In this document: piece after piece, positions 1 to 7,901 of the stretch
How the letters are laid out: each line of letters begins with the position of its first letter
Numbering within the stretch: position 1 is the stretch's first letter
Source of the DNA: DATJGR01 sp963812255
GTDB taxonomy: Bacteria > Pseudomonadota > Gammaproteobacteria > Pseudomonadales > Azotimanducaceae
DNA: 64,000 nucleotides
Reading direction: 5' to 3'
Assembly: GCA_963812255.1 (NCBI GenBank)
Contig: CAWEUM010000005.1
Span: forward strand, 310,001 to 374,000
Position numbers and translations under genes: made by a program
Notes under the pieces: generated by a model
The model's input: the letters and a program-made list of their open reading frames with translations, nothing else
Told to the model about the DNA's origin: nothing
Databases searched by the model: none

Positions 1-34
1 ACGCGGGTGCTGGTGCGTCTCGAATAGCGAATGC

Positions 35-505
35 CTACGCCTGTTTCGGTATTACCTGCTCACGATCGAGTGCGATGAATTTGGTCCACACCTGGTCCAT
101 TTCAGGTTGCCAACGATCCAAGACAGGGGAGCGGGCTGCGGCGTCGTCGAGTCCGCGCACGTGCTTCAAATAGAGATACATGAATGCTGACACACGCGCG
201 TTGACGACGCAGTGCACCCACACTTTGTTTCCCCGAAGCGCTTGCATCGTGCCGAAAAAGGTATGCAGGTCTTCGATCGTCGGTTGCGTGAACTCAACCG
301 GGATATGGACATAGCTCATGCCCAGACCCGTGACCACACTCCCCTCGTCGGCGATCGCACGTTCAGACGTCGGCAGCGCGAGGTTAACCACGGCGCGATA
401 GCCGTGCCGCGCGATCAGTTCGAACTGGTCTCGTTTCGGCTGGCCCGACGTTCCGACGTCGTCGGTAAGCTGAACAAAGTTCTTGATGTCGCTGAGATCA
501 CTCAT
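35..505 (-). CDS. DUF442-like CX4R phosphatase family protein
   Basis: Small cytosolic protein of about 156 residues that resembles the tyrosine-phosphatase-like DUF442/BLH group. The sequence shows an early SGQP motif, typical of that group, and a phosphatase-type loop HCVVNARVSAF near residues 100-110, i.e. Cys-x4-Arg as in DUF442 rather than the classical Cys-x5-Arg. The ATG at 505 is preferred over the GTG at 514 because the purine-rich GAGGAGTGAGCGGG lies just upstream. This start overlaps the end of the preceding TMEM175-like gene by 8 bases, so the two are probably translationally coupled. It is the last gene of a long minus-strand array. Substrate is unknown; phosphatase activity is inferred from the motif only. 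Confidence 0.75.
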   Translation of the reverse strand: MSDLSDIKNFVQLTDDVGTSGQPKRDQFELIARHGYRAVVNLALPTSERAIADEGSVVTGLGMSYVHIPVEFTQPTIEDLHTFFGTMQALRGNKVWVHCVVNARVSAFMYLYLKHVRGLDDAAARSPVLDRWQPEMDQVWTKFIALDREQVIPKQA

Positions 506-1115
506 CCCGCTCACTCCTCATCCGATTAACTGTTGCGCGGTCTACGTCGAGTGCGCGTTCGATGCGCCGATCCGGAATCAGCCACATCAATGCGACGAAT
601 ACATAAATGCTGCCGGAAACCCACGGTGCAACGAACGCCGTCGGAATTGCCAGCGCATAGAGCAGCGGCGACACCTTGCCCTTGACGTCGCGGCCGAGCG
701 CAGCCCGCAGGACGGAATCGGGGCCTTCCGTGCGCATGATGGTTCGCTGCAGAACGGTGTATGCGATCGCAGCCATCAACAAGATCACGCCGTACAACCC
801 CGTCGGCGCCGCGGCAAAGTGATTCTCGCCCATCCACGCGGTGACGAACGGAATCAACGACAACCAGAACAGCAGGTGCAGATTGGCCCACAAGACCGCT
901 CCGCTGACGTGGCGCGTTGCATGAAACATATGATGGTGGTTGTTCCAATAAATGCCCACATACAGAAAACTCAGAATGTAACTCAGCAGCACCGGCACCA
1001 GCGGCATCAGTGCCGCGGCGCTGTCACCGTGCGGCACTTTCATCTCCAGCACCATGATGGTGATGATGATCGCGATCACCCCATCGCTGAAGGCTTCGAT
1101 ACGACTCTTGCCCAT
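498..1115 (-). CDS. TMEM175-type (DUF1211) potassium channel-like membrane protein
   Basis: Integral membrane protein of about 205 residues. The N-terminus MGKSRIEAFSDGVIAI carries the RxxxFSDG signature in the first helix of bacterial TMEM175/DUF1211 proteins, which form leak-type potassium channels. Five to six hydrophobic segments follow, with a histidine cluster (NNHHHMFHATRH) after the second helix. The start is placed at ATG 1115 because family members begin this way; an in-frame ATG at 1145 would add ten residues, and a longer reading would overlap the upstream gene. The stop overlaps the start of the downstream phosphatase-like gene. Channel activity is inferred from the family. Confidence 0.85.
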   Translation of the reverse strand: MGKSRIEAFSDGVIAIIITIMVLEMKVPHGDSAAALMPLVPVLLSYILSFLYVGIYWNNHHHMFHATRHVSGAVLWANLHLLFWLSLIPFVTAWMGENHFAAAPTGLYGVILLMAAIAYTVLQRTIMRTEGPDSVLRAALGRDVKGKVSPLLYALAIPTAFVAPWVSGSIYVFVALMWLIPDRRIERALDVDRATVNRMRSERDE

Positions 1116-1152
1116 TCGTACTCTCAGGTTGGATCGCGCCTCCATTGAGGCG

Positions 1153-1617
1153 TCAGTGATCGACAGACCGATAGAACTCGACATAGAACAGCACGCTGCC
1201 GATTGGCTCGACATGATGCTCCACCTCCGGTACTACGATGCCCGGTCGACTCGGCGACAGCTCGAAATCGGCCTGCAGCGAATCGACCCGATACCTCAGG
1301 GTGCCGCGCAACACCACGATCTTCGCCCAGACGCCGGCGCGCGTCGAATGACTACGCCGCAAGCCCACCGGAATAGTCGTCTCGTCGAATTGGCGAGTTC
1401 TCTGGTACGCGACATAGGTGTCCGGCCACTCGAATCGATCACACCGAACGCAGTCGAGCGACTCGCCGAGCATGCCGTCCCGGCCAGCGTGCGTGGTGAC
1501 CCATTCCCGCACGATGAATGGCGGCTTGTGCCGAACGTGCTGCGCGTGTCCGCAATCGAGTTCGGCGAACCAATCTCCGTCTGTGTCGGTTCCAAACCCG
1601 ACGATCTGCCGTTTCAA
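1153..1617 (-). CDS. DUF3565-DUF1971 two-domain protein
   Basis: Protein of 154 residues made of two small domains. Residues 1-65 resemble DUF3565: an IVGF start, then a CGHAQHVRHKPP stretch and a later CxxC (CVRC), suggesting a metal site. Residues about 80-150 resemble DUF1971, the cupin-like domain linked to YeaR and TehB-type tellurite resistance proteins, with the ending HHVEPIGSVLFYVEFYR. The start codon is TTG at 1617 and no strong ribosome binding site is visible. It lies 12 bases after the NAD(P)-binding gene and 37 bases before the TMEM175-like gene. A stress or detoxification role is possible, but no function is established. Confidence 0.8.
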   Translation of the reverse strand: MKRQIVGFGTDTDGDWFAELDCGHAQHVRHKPPFIVREWVTTHAGRDGMLGESLDCVRCDRFEWPDTYVAYQRTRQFDETTIPVGLRRSHSTRAGVWAKIVVLRGTLRYRVDSLQADFELSPSRPGIVVPEVEHHVEPIGSVLFYVEFYRSVDH

Positions 1618-1629
1618 CGCGTTGTCCGG

Positions 1630-2328
1630 CTACGCGTCGGTACCCGCGCGTGCGGCCGCACACGCCCGCGCGAGACGATTGATGTCCGGCGTCTCGAGGA
1701 CGTTGCGCGAGTCTCCCACTCGCGCCGCTTCGATCATCGCCTGGCCGAGATCCTCGGTCGTTGTCACATGGTTCGGAGCGATCCGTTTCAGCATTGGATA
1801 CAACGGCCCGACGATGCGGTAGATCCACCGATACAACGCGGTTTTCGAGCGCGCTCCTTTCAGCGGCTGGATGAACCCCGGCCGAAACATGTACGCAGCT
1901 CTGAACGGCATCGCCAGCAACGCGTGTTCGGTCTGGCCCTTCACGCGGGCCCACATAACCGAACCTCGGCCGCTGCCGTCGGTGCCCGCCCCCGAGATGA
2001 AGCAGAACACCGAATCCGGACTCTCGGCAAGAATCTCTTTCGCAGCCGCCAATGCGAAATCGTGAGTGACGCGCCGATAGTCTGCTTCGGCCATGCCGGC
2101 CGACGACACACCGAGACAGTACAAGCACGCATCGGCATCCGCGAAATCCGCGCACACCGGAGCGTAATCGAGGAAGTCGTCGTGCACGCGTTCGACGAGC
2201 TTGGAATGCGTCACCCCGCTCGCGTAGCGGACGATCGAGACGACCCGTTCTATGCGCGGATCAGCGAGGCATTCCAGTAGCACACCCGACCCGATCATGC
2301 CGGTCGCGCCGAACAGAATCACCCGCAT
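1630..2328 (-). CDS. NAD(P)-binding Rossmann-fold oxidoreductase/epimerase-like protein
   Basis: Protein of 232 residues that starts directly with a dinucleotide-binding motif, GATGMIGSG at residues 8-16, as in atypical short-chain dehydrogenases and NAD(P)H-binding epimerase-like proteins. A YCLG stretch and an FCFISGAG strand follow the usual Rossmann order, and the C-terminal part (YRxIYRIVGPL) resembles small NAD-dependent epimerase/dehydratase homologues such as YbjT or HTATIP2-like proteins. ATG at 2328 is preceded by GGAGGCG. It is transcribed after the GFA-AraC fusion gene with a 57-base gap. The substrate is unknown. Confidence 0.85.
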   Translation of the reverse strand: MRVILFGATGMIGSGVLLECLADPRIERVVSIVRYASGVTHSKLVERVHDDFLDYAPVCADFADADACLYCLGVSSAGMAEADYRRVTHDFALAAAKEILAESPDSVFCFISGAGTDGSGRGSVMWARVKGQTEHALLAMPFRAAYMFRPGFIQPLKGARSKTALYRWIYRIVGPLYPMLKRIAPNHVTTTEDLGQAMIEAARVGDSRNVLETPDINRLARACAAARAGTDA

Positions 2329-2385
2329 GACACGCCTCCGTTGGTCCGCGATGCGGTATTCGGCCGCGGCGGTTGGAGGTCAATC

Positions 2386-3801
2386 CTATAGTGGTTTCAC
2401 CGGAACCCACAGCTCGCATTCGAAGATGCCGGTCTTCGCGTCGACGCTGGACCCACCGGGGTAGTATTCGATCATCGGCCGCTCGTCCATCTGCATCGCG
2501 CTCGACGGCAGCCAGTCGCGGAACACCTCGTTCCAAGCCGCGCCGATGTCACCCGCCGTGCCCTTGAAACTTCGCACCGCGTAACGTCCTTGCGGCAACA
2601 CATTGATGCCGGCCGGCGGCTTTGCAACGAAATCCTCCGGCACCTCGACGCAGGCGTCGTAGCGGCATTTCTCCGGCGGTGTGACCGACGGATTGTCGAG
2701 ACCGATACCGAAGCGCGGCTTGTCCGCCAATCCGTTTGTCGCAAGCCATGGGAAAACGGTATTGCCCCAGAACGCGCCAACGGATGTCCCGAGGGGACCG
2801 ACGTTGCGCAGAAACGCAACCCGGGTGGCGGGAAAGTCGACGACCTTGACGTGCATGTTGATCTCCTCGAAGAACTGATCGGAACGTGCATGCTGCACCA
2901 CATCGGATGTCGAGGCCTGTCTCGCCTTGCGCTGAAACTGACTCCGATTGCGGTCGCCCTCGACCATGCGAATACGCTCGGTCCGCGCGCTTCCGGCGTC
3001 AGGCGACATGTTGCGCCACGCCGTGGGGGTGCAACCGAAGCGGACCTTGAACGCACGTGCAAACGCCTCCCCAGAGCCAAATCCCACGGCGAGCGCAACG
3101 GCCAGCACCGATACATTGCGCTCGGTGGCCAGGCGATCCGCGGCCCGATCGAGTCTGCGACCGCGCAGATAGTCACCGGGTGTCTCACCCATCCATGCTG
3201 CAAACACGCGATGAAAATGAAACGGCGAAAAGTTCGCGACCTTGGCGACTGCCTCGAGATCGATTTGTTCGTCTAGGTGCGCGTCGATGTACTCGAATAC
3301 CCGATTCAGCCGCCGCGAATATTCCGAACGGCTCGACTGGCGCGACAGCGCGGGATCCGCACGCACGGCTGTATCGGTGCGCGCGCTCATCATGTCGGAC
3401 GGAGCCCGTTCCAGGTATTGCGGCAGGCCATCGTTGATCTCATACCACGGCGCCTTCGACCCAACGAACGCGTGAAAGCCCGGCCGAATGTTCGGCAGAT
3501 CGAGCAGCGTTCCCAGCGGCACGTGGACCCGCTCGCCGCTCCGCAGGAAGATCAAGACATTCGTGCCGCAGGTCGTACAGAATTTGACTCGATCGCCATT
3601 GCGCGATCTGAACGCATTGATTCGTTCGTTACCCTTGACGATGGTCAACTTGGACCGATCGATGCCTGCAAACGCGCTGAACGCAGAGCCGGTCGCGGTG
3701 CGGCACATCGAACAGTGGCAACAGCCCGCATAGAGGAACGCGTCCTCGACCTCGAACCGGACATCTGTGCAGACGCACTGGCCTCTCAGCATGCGATTCA
3801 T
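2386..3801 (-). CDS. GFA (Mss4-like) domain fused to AraC HTH and GyrI-like effector domain
   Basis: A 471-residue three-domain fusion. Residues 1-135 are a GFA/CENP-V fold with the zinc-type cysteine pattern CVC, CCHCSMC and CTTC. Residues about 160-262 are an AraC-family DNA-binding domain, including ANFSPFHFHRVFAAWMGETP and FGSGEAFARAFK typical of the two helix-turn-helix units. Residues about 310-471 are a GyrI-like/AraC effector-binding domain, including VDFPATRVAFLRNVGP and the ending IFECELWVPVK. AraC plus GyrI is a common pairing (Rob and similar regulators). An N-terminal GFA domain on it is unusual to me. It likely acts as a transcription regulator. Two free-standing GFA genes lie just upstream on the same strand, 19 and about 1,100 bases away, so it may regulate its own array. 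An alternative ATG lies at 3792. Confidence 0.85.
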   Translation of the reverse strand: MNRMLRGQCVCTDVRFEVEDAFLYAGCCHCSMCRTATGSAFSAFAGIDRSKLTIVKGNERINAFRSRNGDRVKFCTTCGTNVLIFLRSGERVHVPLGTLLDLPNIRPGFHAFVGSKAPWYEINDGLPQYLERAPSDMMSARTDTAVRADPALSRQSSRSEYSRRLNRVFEYIDAHLDEQIDLEAVAKVANFSPFHFHRVFAAWMGETPGDYLRGRRLDRAADRLATERNVSVLAVALAVGFGSGEAFARAFKVRFGCTPTAWRNMSPDAGSARTERIRMVEGDRNRSQFQRKARQASTSDVVQHARSDQFFEEINMHVKVVDFPATRVAFLRNVGPLGTSVGAFWGNTVFPWLATNGLADKPRFGIGLDNPSVTPPEKCRYDACVEVPEDFVAKPPAGINVLPQGRYAVRSFKGTAGDIGAAWNEVFRDWLPSSAMQMDERPMIEYYPGGSSVDAKTGIFECELWVPVKPL

Positions 3802-3819
3802 CGTCGCCGCTGCGCGCCG

Positions 3820-4293
3820 CTAACGCCCACGCAATGCCGCGCGCCGCTGCAGACTTTCCTTCGGCCAGTACTCGGATGCCTTGTAGTATTCGGCAACGGC
3901 CGGCATCTTCGCCGGCAGCACCACCCAGGGCAGTTTGGACGCCGTGAAGATATGGATGTCCGGCGGTACCCGCTCCGGTTCATTCAGCGTGCCAACGCGC
4001 ACGAAGCGCACCGTATCTCCGGCACCCGCATAGTTGCTCCACAACGCGATCCGGCATGTCGGACAGCGATTGATTTTCTGGCCCTTACCGCTGTTCGACG
4101 GCGTGTCGATTACCTCGATTTCGCCTTGCAGCAGCTCGACGCGATCCGCCTCGATCATCGCATTGAGCGCGAACGCCGTCCCTGTTTCTCGTTGACACCA
4201 GGTGCAGTGGCAGCAATGCACGAACAGCGGCGTCGATGTCATACGATAACGAACCGCGCCACACGTACAGCTCCCTTCGTAGCCGGTGGTCAT
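3820..4293 (-). CDS. GFA family (Mss4-like zinc) protein
   Basis: Stand-alone GFA-fold protein of 157 residues. Zinc-type cysteines are visible in order: CTC (near residue 9), CCHCTWC (about 28-34) and CPTC (about 78-81), followed by the PWVVLP stretch that is conserved near the end of this domain. The family takes its name from a glutathione-dependent formaldehyde-activating enzyme, but most members have no proven activity. The gene ends 19 bases before the GFA-AraC-GyrI fusion, so the two are probably cotranscribed and may share a ligand or a carbonyl-type substrate; that link is inference. Confidence 0.88.
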   Translation of the reverse strand: MTTGYEGSCTCGAVRYRMTSTPLFVHCCHCTWCQRETGTAFALNAMIEADRVELLQGEIEVIDTPSNSGKGQKINRCPTCRIALWSNYAGAGDTVRFVRVGTLNEPERVPPDIHIFTASKLPWVVLPAKMPAVAEYYKASEYWPKESLQRRAALRGR

Positions 4294-4344
4294 GAACCGC
4301 TCCCGATCGCATTGCCTGACGAGACTAGGACCCGTTGGGTGTTG

Positions 4345-4842
4345 CTATCGACCGCCGCTGATTTCGCATTCACCTTCGATTTCCACTGGAATGTCGAATG
4401 GCAGTTCCGCCATGCCGACGGCGCTGCGCGCATGCGCGCCTGCGTCCGGACCATACAGTTCGAGAATCAGATCCGAGAACCCATTGATAACGCTCGGTTG
4501 CCGATTGAATGCCCGCGCCGAGTTCACCATCCCGAATATGCGCCCCCAGTTGTGCACCCGATCGAGGTCGCCGAGCGCGCGCTGCAGACTACCAAGAATC
4601 GACAAGCACGTTAGTCGCGCTGCAGCGTAGCCCTGCTCCACCGTCAAATCGCGGCCGAGTTTGCCGAGCGGCGTCGCAATGGAACCATCTGGATTCTGCG
4701 GACCATGGCCAGAAATCAACGCCCTTGTTCCGACGATTCGAACAAACTGAAACTGAAACGGTAACACCACACCATGCGGCGCGACCATCGGCGGCGGCAG
4801 TCGCAGACCCAGTTCAGACAGCCTCGCCTCGACGCGCCCCAT
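4345..4842 (-). CDS. RidA/YjgF/TdcF-like family protein
   Basis: Protein of 165 residues related to the RidA superfamily, which hydrolyses reactive enamine/imine intermediates. Family traits are VGTRALISGHGPQN in the first half, a VHNWGRIFGMVNS segment, the arginine-bearing GAHARSAVGMAELP and the closing VEIEGECEI. It is longer than canonical RidA (about 128 residues) and fits the longer RidA-like subgroup. ATG 4842 begins MGRVEARLSELGL. It lies between two GFA genes in the minus-strand array, which would fit handling of reactive carbonyl or imine metabolites, but this is inferred from context only. Confidence 0.85.
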   Translation of the reverse strand: MGRVEARLSELGLRLPPPMVAPHGVVLPFQFQFVRIVGTRALISGHGPQNPDGSIATPLGKLGRDLTVEQGYAAARLTCLSILGSLQRALGDLDRVHNWGRIFGMVNSARAFNRQPSVINGFSDLILELYGPDAGAHARSAVGMAELPFDIPVEIEGECEISGGR

Positions 4843-4896
4843 GGTTATTCCATTGATGATCGGCGGATTAGATCGACGGTGGTGCGGTGCTGCACG

Positions 4897-5280
4897 CTAG
4901 TCAAGCCGACTCCCGAACACGCGCTTCACAGCGAGGCCGTCGAGATCGACGCCGTCGAGGCAACGCACGTTGATGCTCCAGCCCGAGAAAGGTTCCACCC
5001 CTTGGTTCGCCTCAGATGCGGTTCGCGTGCGCGGCCGGCGAAACGGCAAGATACCGCACGTCGGGCAGAAGTAGTCCTCGGCGGTAAACGTGTGCCAGCG
5101 ATACAGCGTCAGCTCTTCGAGCGACGTCAACATCCGGACCGCTTCCTCCGGTACGCGATGGATCAACGCGCCGCGCCGCCGGCAGACAGAGCAGTCGCAG
5201 ACGCGCACGTGATCGAGATCGACGTCGACCTCGAACCGCGCGCGGCCGCAATGGCACGATCCGGTGTACGTTTTGCGCAT
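4897..5280 (-). CDS. GFA family (Mss4-like zinc) protein
   Basis: Third GFA-fold protein of the cluster, 127 residues from ATG 5280. The cysteine pattern is CHC (residues 9-11), CDCSVC (about 28-33) and CPTC (about 72-75). It starts 11 bases after the GNAT gene stop. An in-frame reading upstream to 5376 runs through the GNAT gene, lacks family similarity, and is rejected as start. It differs from the other two GFA proteins in the middle segment and carries an arginine-rich loop after CPTC. Enzymatic role unknown. Confidence 0.88.
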   Translation of the reverse strand: MRKTYTGSCHCGRARFEVDVDLDHVRVCDCSVCRRRGALIHRVPEEAVRMLTSLEELTLYRWHTFTAEDYFCPTCGILPFRRPRTRTASEANQGVEPFSGWSINVRCLDGVDLDGLAVKRVFGSRLD

Positions 5281-5290
5281 CGGTGCCCCG

Positions 5291-6265
5291 TTACGTCGCC
5301 AATCTCTTGATGAACGTCCTGCACGTACCGATGCGCTGGAAGCCGCACGATTCATACAGCAGCTGCGCCGGCGCATTGAAACCGGCGGTGCCGACGCGCG
5401 CCGTCAGCATGCCCTTGGCCCTCAGCCGACGGAACCCTTCGTGGATGATCTCGCGTCCGACACCGCGCCCGCGCCACTCGGCGCGCGTGCCGACCGGTTC
5501 GTACGAGCCGATGCCGGATTCGAGATCGGTCCAACATATGCAGTAGCCGGCGAACGTGCCGTCGGACGTTTCGAGGACGATGTCGAGTTCAGGGTCGTAG
5601 ACCGCGCTCTCGCGGATCCGGCGATAGGTGTCCATGCTCCACATGCTGCGCAGCCACGATGCGCGGTGGCAGGCAACACGTTCATCGAGATCGTCGTCGG
5701 TCACGTGACGCAAGCGCATGCCGCGCCCGAGTCGGCTCGGAGGAACGGGTGCGTTCAGATCGCGCCTGTAGTCCGGCATAAAGTGCCGCGTTGGCTGGAA
5801 GCCGTTGGCCGCGAGAAACGCAACGCGCGATGCATCGCTGTCGAATGCCATGGCCGTCAGGCACAGGCCATCATCGGGTTGCGCGGCGCGCGGCCGATTG
5901 ATCTCGTTGGTCCACTCGTCCATCGACGTCAGATCGACGAAGCGCGGATACGCCGGCGCAAACGCACGCCGCCGGGCTTCGCTCCACGCGAGCATCTCGG
6001 CGGCGAGCGAATGCGCGTAGCCGAGATCATCGCGGATGTCGAACTCCATACCCGTGGTCGGCTCGAACCACACGTATCCGGCAATGCCTGCATCATCGAA
6101 CCACAACCGCAGGTTGTCCTTGGGTGCGGATCCGGGCAGGCGCCACGCGACGTCGCTGGACATCATATAGATCGGGCAGGGCGCACGCGTGACCGCGACA
6201 TGGGATACGAAGGCGAGCAACGCAGACAGATCGGATCGCGTGAACACGCGTGCAGCAATGGCCAT
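5291..6265 (-). CDS. Tandem GNAT-fold N-acetyltransferase
   Basis: Protein of 324 residues with two GNAT-like halves. The C-terminal half (about residues 185-320) is clear: SYEPVGTRAEWRGRGVGR is the acetyl-CoA pyrophosphate-binding motif (RGRGVGR), followed by YESCGFQRIG, the usual C-terminal GNAT signature. The N-terminal half is more degenerate (YVWFEP... then LAANGF), as is common in tandem GNATs where only one half is active. It lies 11 bases upstream of a GFA gene and 4 bases after a small ORF, so it is probably in the same transcript. Acceptor substrate is unknown. Confidence 0.85.
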   Translation of the reverse strand: MAIAARVFTRSDLSALLAFVSHVAVTRAPCPIYMMSSDVAWRLPGSAPKDNLRLWFDDAGIAGYVWFEPTTGMEFDIRDDLGYAHSLAAEMLAWSEARRRAFAPAYPRFVDLTSMDEWTNEINRPRAAQPDDGLCLTAMAFDSDASRVAFLAANGFQPTRHFMPDYRRDLNAPVPPSRLGRGMRLRHVTDDDLDERVACHRASWLRSMWSMDTYRRIRESAVYDPELDIVLETSDGTFAGYCICWTDLESGIGSYEPVGTRAEWRGRGVGREIIHEGFRRLRAKGMLTARVGTAGFNAPAQLLYESCGFQRIGTCRTFIKRLAT

Positions 6266-6269
6266 TGGA

Positions 6270-6434
6270 TTACCCTGAAAACGAAGCCTGCTGCGGCCTC
6301 TGCTCTCGTTCTCGAATGCGGTCGCGCGTGGCCAGCATCACGTGCCGTATCCACACCGCCAGTGCAATGCTGACGCCGAACGCCGGCACCGGCGACACAT
6401 TGACGACTACGGATGGCGCCGTCGGCTCGCTCAA
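6270..6434 (-). CDS. Possible small single-span membrane protein (54 aa)
   Basis: Open frame of 54 codons filling the gap between the phosphotriesterase-like gene and the GNAT gene. It would start at TTG 6434, which overlaps the TGA stop of the upstream gene by two bases, and ends at TAA 6270. The translation has a proline/valine-rich N-terminus, a likely membrane segment (PAFGVSIALAVWIRHVMLA) and a charged tail (TRDRIREREQRPQQ), the layout of a small inner-membrane protein. No homologue is recognised. The non-standard start and small size keep confidence low. Confidence 0.35.
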   Translation of the reverse strand: MSEPTAPSVVVNVSPVPAFGVSIALAVWIRHVMLATRDRIREREQRPQQASFSG

Positions 6435-7387
6435 TAAGCCCCCTGGCGTTCGAAATACCGGCGCGGATTGTCCACCAGCATCTGCTGGATCTGATCATCC
6501 GTCACGCCCTTCGCCCGCAGCATCGGCAGCACGTCCTTGGAAATGTGCAGATAGTTCCAGTGCCGCATCATCGGTGGCGGCAGCTCGCCGGGAATCCAGT
6601 CGAGATAGCAGGCTGCGTCGTGGCTCAGCACCATCCGGTCCGCATAACCGAGGCGGCACAGCTTGGCGACCGTTTCGACGCGCTTTTCGGTTGGCAGCAG
6701 CACATCGATACCGAACCGGTCCATGCCGATGAAGCTGCCGTTGGCCATGATTTCTTCCAGGTAGGAGATGTCTTCGCTATCGCCGCAATGACCGATCACC
6801 ACCCGCGACAGATCGACGCCCTCTTCCTTGAAGATCTTCTGTTGTTCGAGCCCGCGCTTCGTCGCCGCGTGCGTGTGCGTGGTGATCGGCACGCCGGTCT
6901 CCCGGTGCGCCCGCGCGCAGCAACGCAAAACCTGTTCGACGGCGGGTGTGACGCCCGGTTCATCGGTCGCGCATTTGATGACGCCGGCTTTGATGCCTGT
7001 GTCGGTGATACCTTCGCGAATGTCGCGCACGAACATCGACGTCATGAAGTCTTCATCACGCATGTTGAAGTAGTGCGGCAACACATCGAATGTATAGAGT
7101 CCGGTTGCCACGACGATGTTCAGGCCAATCTCGTCGGCCACGCTCTTGATACGCGGAATGTAGCGGCCGAGGCCGAGCGCGGTCGGATCGAGAATCGTAT
7201 CGATGCCGGCCTGCTTCAGCTCGTTGAGACGCTTCACCGCATCTGCGCGTCTGACCTCCTCGTCACCCCATTCCGCCGGATAGTTTTGAGAAATCTCGGT
7301 GGAGATTATGAATACGTGTTCGTGCATCAACACCTTGCCGAGCTGATGCGTTTCGACAGGTCCTTTGGCAGTTTCTATGGTGGGCAT
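6431..7387 (-). CDS. Phosphotriesterase-family metal-dependent hydrolase
   Basis: TIM-barrel amidohydrolase of 318 residues in the phosphotriesterase (PTE/PHP/lactonase) family. All expected binuclear metal ligands are present: MHEH (H22, H24), the carboxylated lysine in AGVIKC (K138), HTH (H171, H173; the first is a ligand), GHCGD (H200) and SHDA (D257). Such enzymes hydrolyse lactones, organophosphate esters or related compounds. The native substrate here cannot be told. ATG 7387 follows ACAGGAGACGCC, a good ribosome binding site. It lies downstream of a DUF1232 gene with a 57-base gap. Confidence 0.92.
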   Translation of the reverse strand: MPTIETAKGPVETHQLGKVLMHEHVFIISTEISQNYPAEWGDEEVRRADAVKRLNELKQAGIDTILDPTALGLGRYIPRIKSVADEIGLNIVVATGLYTFDVLPHYFNMRDEDFMTSMFVRDIREGITDTGIKAGVIKCATDEPGVTPAVEQVLRCCARAHRETGVPITTHTHAATKRGLEQQKIFKEEGVDLSRVVIGHCGDSEDISYLEEIMANGSFIGMDRFGIDVLLPTEKRVETVAKLCRLGYADRMVLSHDAACYLDWIPGELPPPMMRHWNYLHISKDVLPMLRAKGVTDDQIQQMLVDNPRRYFERQGAY

Positions 7388-7444
7388 GGCGTCTCCTGTT
7401 CGGTCGCGCTGAAGATGCTCTGCTCGTCGCAGAGCTGTGTTTCG

Positions 7445-7849
7445 TCACTTTAAGATATCGTAAGCCCAGCGTCCCGATATCGTCAGCACGATTAGCCACA
7501 AGACGACGATGCACCCGGCCGCGGCGTAGCTGATCGGCCGCTCGACGGCCGCCTCCGCGCGCGCCCGCGCCGCTTCCATGACGTTCGCCGGAACCAGCCG
7601 CACGATCAGCGCGAGCCCGAGCGGAACCAGCACCAGGTCGTCGAGCAGGCCAACGATTGGAATGAAGTCCGGGATCAGATCGATCGGACTCAGCGCGTAG
7701 GCCGCAACCAGCAGCGCCAGCAGGCGCACGAACAGAGGGGTACGCGGATCGCGGGCCGCGAAGTACACGACCAGTGTGTAACGCTTCAGCACATTGGCAC
7801 GAGCCGTCAGCGCCGCTATCCATTTCACCTGTCGATCTGGCCTCTGCAC
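7445..7849 (-). CDS. DUF1232 (YkvA-like) membrane protein
   Basis: Protein of 134 residues with the DUF1232 core: AYALSPIDLIPDFIPIVGLLDDLVLV (residues about 50-75), the hallmark of YkvA-type proteins. A C-terminal hydrophobic helix (AAAGCIVVLWLIVLTISG) suggests membrane anchoring. The start given is GTG 7849; a later GTG at 7828 is possible. Its start region faces the serine hydrolase at 7902, so the 52 bases between them must hold both promoters. Function of the family is poorly known. Confidence 0.85.
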   Translation of the reverse strand: MQRPDRQVKWIAALTARANVLKRYTLVVYFAARDPRTPLFVRLLALLVAAYALSPIDLIPDFIPIVGLLDDLVLVPLGLALIVRLVPANVMEAARARAEAAVERPISYAAAGCIVVLWLIVLTISGRWAYDILK

Positions 7850-7901
7850 TACACTACGACGCCGACGCTACAATCCAGGCGACACTCACGAGGGGAACAC
7901 C

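Noticed and set aside
3277..4614. A 445-codon frame on the plus strand opposite the GFA genes
   Set aside because: It is arginine-rich, has no known motif, and lies opposite three genes with clear zinc motifs, so it is a by-product of GC-rich codons.
5264..6373. A 369-codon plus-strand frame opposite the GNAT and GFA genes
   Set aside because: No recognisable domain; the minus-strand genes explain the same bases with clear motifs.
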